From Blastobasis lacticolella (Eukaryota; Arthropoda; Insecta; Lepidoptera; Blastobasidae), in NCBI GenBank assembly GCA_905147135.1, contig LR990050.1:1810501-1874500 (forward strand): a stretch of 64,000 nucleotides of DNA, in the 5' to 3' direction. Position 1 is the first letter of the stretch. Each line of letters begins with the position of its first letter. Shown one piece after another: positions 58,556 through 64,000 of this stretch. Position numbers and translations under genes: made by a program. The notes below the pieces were generated by a model. It searched no databases. It was given only the letters and a program-made list of their open reading frames with translations, and was not told the DNA's origin.

Positions 58556-58735
58556 CCTATTAAGTAGTAACAGTTCTTTGGCATGCCGCTATAGGCTTTG
58601 ACTAATGCCCTAGAATGTGTTAAGCCCGGCTGATTATGCCAGTGCCCTAATGATTGCTCTTTGGAGTTTATATGAAGGGTCAGTTTTACAAGGCTTTTTG
58701 GTAAGCCACAGAATAATTCTGGGCCATATGTTGGT

Positions 58736-58996
58736 ATGGCCGTGTGGTGTCCGGCAGAGTAGAATAGCACCAACCCCTTACACTCATCGGTGTCGTACAA
58801 GGCGACTAATGTTTTCGAGGCAAAAGATAAAGAGTCTCCGTAGTCTGGAAAATGGGCAGCAGCATTTTCTATTGTTATATTTAAACACTGCGATCTCCAA
58901 CCCGCCTGCCAAGCGTGGAGATTATGGCAATAACCTCCCCTTTCGTAGGAGAGACCCTAAATCCTGCAGTGGACTGTTACGGGCTGTGATGATGAT
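58736..58996 (+). repeat. Interspersed repeat R3
   Basis: Unit 2 counterpart of 31704-31965. Confidence 0.72.
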
Positions 58997-59200
58997 GATG
59001 AATACAAATACAAATATAAAAACAGTAGGTTAATGAAAACCTGTGTTACAGATCTCCAGGCTCCCAACCTCCTGCATCTCTTACAAATAAATATTTGCAA
59101 GGGATTGGATCAAAGAAATTGGAAAGTTAGCTACCTTCATGCTTATGGCTAGACTGGCAATTATTTTTTGCTCTGTGGATTGGATGTCATCATCATCATC

Positions 59201-59455
59201 AGCCTATACGACCTGACGACCTGAGTGGTTCAATGGTCAACATCCGCCGGTCTGCCAAGAGGTCCCGAGTTCGATTCCCGGCCGGGCAGAAATTGAAATG
59301 ATGAATTTTAATTTCTGTTACGGGTCTGGGTGTTCTATGTATAATAAGTATGTATTTAAAAAGTATTTAAGTAGTATATCAGTTATCTAGCACCCATAGT
59401 ACAAGCTTTGCTAGGTTTGGAGCTAGATGGCGCTGTGTGAATTTGTCCACGAATA
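59201..59455 (+). mobile_element. SINE family 2
   Basis: Unit 2 counterpart of 32171-32430. A few bases are lost in the head between GGTCAACAT and GAGGTCCC. Confidence 0.75.
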
Positions 59456-59459
59456 TTTA

Positions 59460-59775
59460 TTTTTATTTATACTAGTCCAATGCTGGACATAGGCCTCCCC
59501 CAATGAGCGCCAATGCACCCTGTCCTCAGCTTGACGCATCCAGCATCCACCCGCAGCCTTTCGCAAATCGTCACTCCATCTGGCCGGGGGGCGTCCTACA
59601 CTACTCTTGCCGAGTCGCGGTCTCCACTCAAGAACTCGATTACCCCAGCGCTTGACGGTTCGTCGGCAGATATGGCCAGCCCACCCACTTCAGCGTGCTA
59701 ATTCTGTGCGCTATGTCAGCCACTTTGGTTCTCTGTTGGATTACTTCGTTACTAATTTTGTCCTTGGATTGGATG
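59460..59775 (-). mobile_element. RTE LINE 3' fragment
   Basis: Unit 2 counterpart of 32436-32740 with additional small deletions, so the frame is broken. Confidence 0.78.
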
Positions 59776-59798
59776 TATACAATAAAAAATAATTATCA

Positions 59799-60092
59799 TA
59801 GCGTTAATGTCCCGGTTGTGCTTTAGCGAACGAGGGCCCGGCATCCGCCTTGAGCATGATCCAGATAATGATGGTGGAGCGACTGCCATCTGACGTAAGT
59901 GATATTGCTACCAGGGAACCTGACAAAATTGGGTCATAGTTACACATTCAGTCGCCTGAATGTGCAGGTTTCATCACGATGTTTTCCCTCACCGTAAGAG
60001 CATCGGTTAGAATTCTGCTAATGTACATAACACAAAAAAGAAACATCGGTACATGGACGCAGTGGGATTCGTACCCGGTACCTCTCGCATAC
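59799..60092 (-). mobile_element. SINE family 1, head-truncated
   Basis: Unit 2 counterpart of 32770-33067. Confidence 0.72.
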
Positions 60093-60417
60093 GGGTATAT
60101 GTATGAACTAAATAAGGCCCTTTGAGTTTGAACTACGAACTCGCATCAAATATGGCTCTTGAAACAACCTATCTAATAGTAATTAATAGTATAAACCACA
60201 CCCGGTTAAGACGGAACCCAACCCTCGCACAATGCATCCAACAACGCATGCAAGGCGGAGATTAAGCCAGACTCCTACACTAATGTAGAGCCATATAACA
60301 CTCAGAACCAACTGAAATACAGCACTGCCATCTGCAGTCTGCCACGACGTATCGTCTGTTGCTGCGTGCAGTCGGCTACGAACTCGCACCTGTGTTTTTA
60401 TATACCACGAAGGCATA

Positions 60418-60522
60418 AAGGCCGTGTAGTGTCCGGCAGAGTAGAATAGCACCAATCCCCAACACTCGTATGTGTTGTACAAGGCCACTAAAGTTTTCGA
60501 GGCAAAAGATGTAGAGTCTCAA
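60418..60522 (+). repeat. Interspersed repeat R3, 5' part
   Basis: GTGTCCGGCAGAGTAGAATA start, cut after the GAGGCAAAAGATG segment. Confidence 0.6.
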
Positions 60523-61858
60523 AGACACCACAATAACCAAATGATATAAAATAAACATTAATCATACTTACAAAAAAAAATAACAAATTACAAAATTTAT
60601 AAGTCGATTCGAAATAGCTGTACTGTGGCACACCTTGCAAACTAAAGGCCCCCACTCAGCATGAACCACGGCCGGAGCCGCGGCGCTGATCTTCCGCGAG
60701 TCCCACGGAGTGAATGTAAAAGGCAGTGCCTTTAGGCAGAAATTATGATCTTAAAGAAGAAATATACTACATAAGCTAATTTTTAAGCCTTGAATAAATT
60801 ACGCATATTATACCTAATACAGCCCAAGACATTGCTATTACATATAGTGTTAAGTATACTGTAATGCTACAAATGTATGGTGAAGTAAATAAATAAATTA
60901 TATTATTATACATACATTATTACATACAATATACACATTTTATAAAATAATAACTCCAATCCCTACCGACATTGTACGTGTTTTACTGCACATAAATGAA
61001 CCATGTTGCCTTACAACATCGCCTGTAAAACAATGCGGTTTTCGGCAGAGGCGCCTCTAGGGCAGTGCTTGGCAACTATGGCAACGGTAACTGGCAACTT
61101 ATGCCGGTAATTTGGCATTTGGCGGCAGGCAACCTCGTTATAGTGCGGGAGCTGGATGCTGTGACACCCACTTTACACTTTTTGTGTAATTACAATGTAA
61201 ATGTGATCGTAAGTCTTATAGAGAATCAGACAACTAGGAACTACGAGTATATAATAGTATCAGGTAAGAGTTATAATATAAAATAAAATTCAATTGAAAA
61301 ACATTTATTTTCTAAATGAAAATAATATAAAAAGGCTAATAAACATACATTTTCACACTATTTTGGATACGTCAAAACCACACCACACATACATTTACCG
61401 ACTGTTTTATACATATCAACATCGTACAACATTCATCAACATCGTAACTTAACCGACTGATAGCAGAAACCCCCCGAAAAAGTTTACATATACTCACTAA
61501 ATCTAAACTGCTAAACAGATTTTAATGAAATAAAGAAACCGCATCGGAATTGGTCCAGCCGTAAAGGAGACGCAATGCCCTTCAAATATAAAACACTCCT
61601 GTTTTTATGATCTACTGGGAATAAAAATTTGAGTCTCCGCAGACTCCAGAAGAGTGTGCTCGTGACCATGACACATGCAACTGCGTCGAAATATCGAGGT
61701 AAAAACAATACTAACCGCGGTAAACCCGATAACATGTGCGATGAAAGTTAAGTGAATAACCACGAAAGTCTTAAAACCTATATAAATATATGTTATAAGT
61801 GTTGCTTTTCTGTGCACTACCTGCCAGCTGTTATAATCCAGTGCTTCTCTCCAAACCA

Positions 61859-61975
61859 AGGTTGTCTGGAAAATATCACATTAGTGATAAGACCGCCCTT
61901 TGTACTACCTACCATATATTTTGAATCTGTATTTATGTTTTCTGGTGTGCAAATAAAGATTGTATTGTATTGTAG
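61859..61975 (+). mobile_element. LINE 3' UTR, unit 2
   Basis: Counterpart of 42109-42216. Ends AATAAAG followed by ATTGT repeats, a typical short-repeat tail. Confidence 0.6.
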
Positions 61976-62228
61976 AAATAATCTTCATCGAGCTCCTGGA
62001 GTATTGGCAGTACGCCGACGCCGTGTCGCCGCGGACCCATTTAACCTGCCTTTGAATGCATTGATATGGCTGTAGCATTGTTGCAAGTTTCAGAACGTCC
62101 ATGCCTTCAGTCGCCCACAAATTAATAGTGGATGTGACTTTATTGTCGAAAGCGCTGAAGCCTTTCTTGCTTTCTTGTTGCGCTGAATTGTATTGTTCAC
62201 CTAAGTCTGAATTAATCCTATTTTCCAT
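61905..62228 (-). CDS. Unidentified 107-codon frame
   Basis: Starts MENRINSDLGEQYNSAQQES and continues through INLWATEGMDVLKLATMLQ and WVRGDTASAYCQYSRSS. It lies about 260 bp downstream of the stop of channel gene 3, on the same strand. The first 63 codons are well conserved in unit 1, where a TAG interrupts. Its C-terminal third overlaps the LINE 3' UTR tail on the other strand, so the last residues are probably not real. No family recognised; it could be part of the channel 3' UTR, a small gene or a repeat. Confidence 0.3.
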   Translation of the reverse strand: MENRINSDLGEQYNSAQQESKKGFSAFDNKVTSTINLWATEGMDVLKLATMLQPYQCIQRQVKWVRGDTASAYCQYSRSSMKIISTIQYNLYLHTRKHKYRFKIYGR

Positions 62229-62489
62229 ATATTATATAAAGTCACCTTTGTGCTATGGGGCTTGTTTGTCTAGCCCATAAAGTTTGTAGATGCCACAAAG
62301 TTACCTGACATTTTGAAATGTCATATAACAGCGACGCTGTCTACGGTTCAGGTTATTGCACTATATATTAGCGGAGCTTTCTAACACAGGCATTAAGCTT
62401 GAAGACTGTTGTTTTATGGTAATTGTATGTAAGAAAACAAAATATTTTACATTTTTATGCCTATACCTAGAACTAACTTTGTGATTTAG

Positions 62490-62731
62490 CTAGCCTTTCA
62501 ACTTTCCCTTGTTGTTCTTAATATTCTTTTCTTTAACAAACGTCACCTTCTTCGGTTTAACGGGCTTACTAGCGTTTTGTTTTGCAATAGCAGATTTTTC
62601 CAACTTGTCCCCTTTCTGAATTGCCTGCTTTAAAATTCTATCTCGGATAAAGTAGATTAAGAGTTGAGTTAGCTCCAGTATTGTGAGGACGCTGCAACCG
62701 AAGAATGCGTTGATTATTCCGCCTAGTTGAC
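62490..62731 (-). CDS. Channel gene 3, TM2 exon and C-terminus
   Basis: Acceptor CTACATTTCAG. Encodes GQLGGIINAFFGCSVLTILE, the rest of TM2, IYFIRDRILKQ, and a Lys-rich tail ending NNKGKLKG before TAG (79 residues). The GCS filter motif is present. Unlike gene 2 the tail is not frameshifted, so this is probably the intact form. The upstream exons lie beyond the right edge. Confidence 0.87.
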
Positions 62732-62822
62732 CTGAAATGTAGTACATTAATATTTTTGTGTGGTTTCCTAACGGATAGACCGATTACTGACGTTAGGTTA
62801 TATAAGTGCAGGAATTGTAGAT

Positions 62823-63588
62823 GTGAGCCAGCGGCCAAATAGAAAAGACGCAGACACGTCGCGGACGGGGCACAGACGGGACGCGGACGCGACTTAAAAC
62901 ATACAGAAAAGACAGAGCACGAACACGGCGCCATCGCGGACCAGTCAAGAGCGTAGGTAAGACAAGGACAGCAAGCACTGCGGGCGAGGTCCGGTTCCCG
63001 CGCATCCCCCGCACCCCCTGCCTCGCTCGTGCCCCGTCCTTTCTGTATGTTTTAAGTCGTGTCTGCGACGCGTCCGCGCCATGTCCGCGCCCTGTCTTTG
63101 TTGTATATTTTGCGTGACGACGTTTCTACACATTTTATATTAAAGTAAATTGAACGGGCGTCGCGTCTGCGTCTTACGTCTTGGTTGGCCGCTCGCTTAG
63201 CGAGCGGCCACACAGAAAAGACGTAAGACGCAGACAAGGCGCCCTTTCAATTTACTTTCATACTAAATGTATAGAAACGTCGTGACGCAAAACATACAGA
63301 AAAGACAGGGCTAGGACAGGGCGAGGACGCGTCGCAGACACGACTTAAAACATACAGAAAAGACGGGACGCGGGCGCGCCGCGGCGAGAGCGGGGGTGCG
63401 GGCGGGGCGCGGGGAGCCGGGCCTCGCCCGCAACGCTTGCTGTCCTTGTCTTGCCTACGCTCTTGACTGATCCGCGACGGCGCCGCGTCCTTGCCCTGTC
63501 TTTTCTGTATGTTTTAAGTCGCGTCCGCGTCCCGTCTTTGCCCTGTCCGCGACGTGTCTGAGTCTTTTCTGTGTGGCCGCTCGCTTAC
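62823..63588. mobile_element. GC-rich foldback element in channel gene 3 intron
   Basis: An insertion absent from units 1 and 2: GAATTGTAGATG continues as ACAGGTGACTG there. Left arm (about 62827-63197) and right arm (about 63201-63588) are imperfect inverted copies along their whole length. They meet at GGCCGCTCGC TTA GCGAGCGGCC (63187-63209). The outer ends carry the same GCGGCCACACAGAAAAGAC-type sequence as the centre. The AACATACAGAAAAGAC submotif recurs in both orientations. No coding frame is recognisable. Superfamily unknown. Confidence 0.88.
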
Positions 63589-63900
63589 AGGTGACTGTTA
63601 CCACTTACCGTCATAATTGGTTTTTCTGTACGTTTGTCAGTTATAAACTACTGGACCGATTTTAATTAAACAAAGCTAAGAACTATCGCGATTAAAGGGC
63701 CTTTCAAATACATGGAACCGCATCTAAATCGGTTAGTCTAACAAACAAATATACAAAGCTACAGATACACAGGTCAAATCTAGAACGCTCCTCTTTTTTC
63801 GTTGGGGTAAAAAATAATAACGAATAAAAAAATTCGGAGCTATTTCACTCTACTAGACACAATCCAAACACAAAGACAGCAAAACGAGTAAAAAAAATAC

Positions 63901-64000
63901 TTGCTAAACAACTGCATGGTGTTGAAATACGATCGCCGTGAAGATATCTTCCTCCTGTGGCCAGCGATGAAGACGCGGACCACAGTGACGTTTTTCAAAT
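63901..64000 (-). CDS. Channel gene 3, pre-TM2 exon (partial, cut by window edge)
   Basis: Same sequence as 43791-43901 with donor AA/GTATTT at its low-coordinate end. By comparison the exon would start about 11 bp past the edge. Confidence 0.68.

Larger units (their letters stand above)
43424..62799. repeat. Tandem segmental duplication, unit 2
   Basis: Collinear with unit 1 but 19.4 kb long, with few large insertions. For the RTE LINE and the LTR element it preserves the uninterrupted target site, so it is closer to the ancestral arrangement. It has its own gains: three palindromes (44651, 48367, 58409), an extra SINE near 56499 and a local tandem duplication near 53690-53840. It carries nearly all of channel gene 2 and the last exon of gene 3. 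Confidence 0.92.
62800..64000. repeat. Tandem segmental duplication, unit 3 (partial)
   Basis: Homology to 6765 and 43424 restarts at ATAAGTGCAGGAATTG. It is interrupted by a foldback insertion (62823-63588), then resumes through the next-to-last channel exon and leaves the window. At least three tandem copies therefore exist. Confidence 0.9.

Overview
This 64 kb window is AT-rich eukaryotic DNA with long introns, no operons and many mobile elements. It is very probably from a moth (Lepidoptera). The evidence is the non-autonomous Helitrons with Lep1-type ends, tRNA-derived SINEs with (GAT)n tails, and an RTE-clade LINE closely resembling lepidopteran endonuclease/reverse-transcriptase elements. 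The only recognisable host gene family is DEG/ENaC (pickpocket-type) sodium channels, all on the minus strand.

Layout. (1) 1-6764 is non-coding and unrelated to the rest: AT-rich sequence, a 71-bp satellite (about 1620-2280), an 83-bp satellite (about 2300-3110), old Helitron and SINE pieces, and a small 81-bp array. (2) From 6765 to the right edge the window is a tandem segmental duplication. Unit 1 is 6765-43423 and unit 2 is 43424-62799. Unit 3 starts near 62800 and runs off the edge. Each complete unit carries one channel gene (first recognisable exon at high coordinate, last exon at low coordinate) plus its upstream flank. Unit 2 is 19.4 kb. Unit 1 is 36.7 kb, mostly because of insertions absent from unit 2: an RTE LINE with a 10-bp target duplication, a 2.4 kb indel, a 4.07 kb TIR element, two Helitrons, a 6.45 kb LTR element and a LINE fragment.

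The channel genes. Gene 2 (43096-52838) has seven candidate exons, from TM1 to the TM2/GxS exon. Gene 1 (7131-20800) has counterparts of six of them but no TM2 exon in the window, so it is probably a truncated copy. Gene 3 shows its TM2 exon (62490-62731) and part of the preceding exon at the right edge. In the TM1 exon the gene 1/gene 2 differences are synonymous, so the exon evolved under constraint for at least part of the time since duplication. Some junctions do not join in frame under simple GT-AG rules, and the exons for the N-terminus and two cysteine motifs were not found. The gene models are therefore incomplete.

Most unusual structure. Unit 2 has gained three near-perfect short-spacer palindromes (28-, 49- and 36-bp arms; spacers 4, 7 and 4 nt) where unit 1 keeps a single arm. 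These look like template-switch scars. A 23-bp segment is also inverted between units 1 and 2. In unit 3 a GC-rich inverted repeat of about 765 bp (arms about 370-380 bp) sits in the intron before the TM2 exon, where the other units have none. It would fold into a long hairpin if transcribed. No previously undescribed gene system could be shown from sequence alone.
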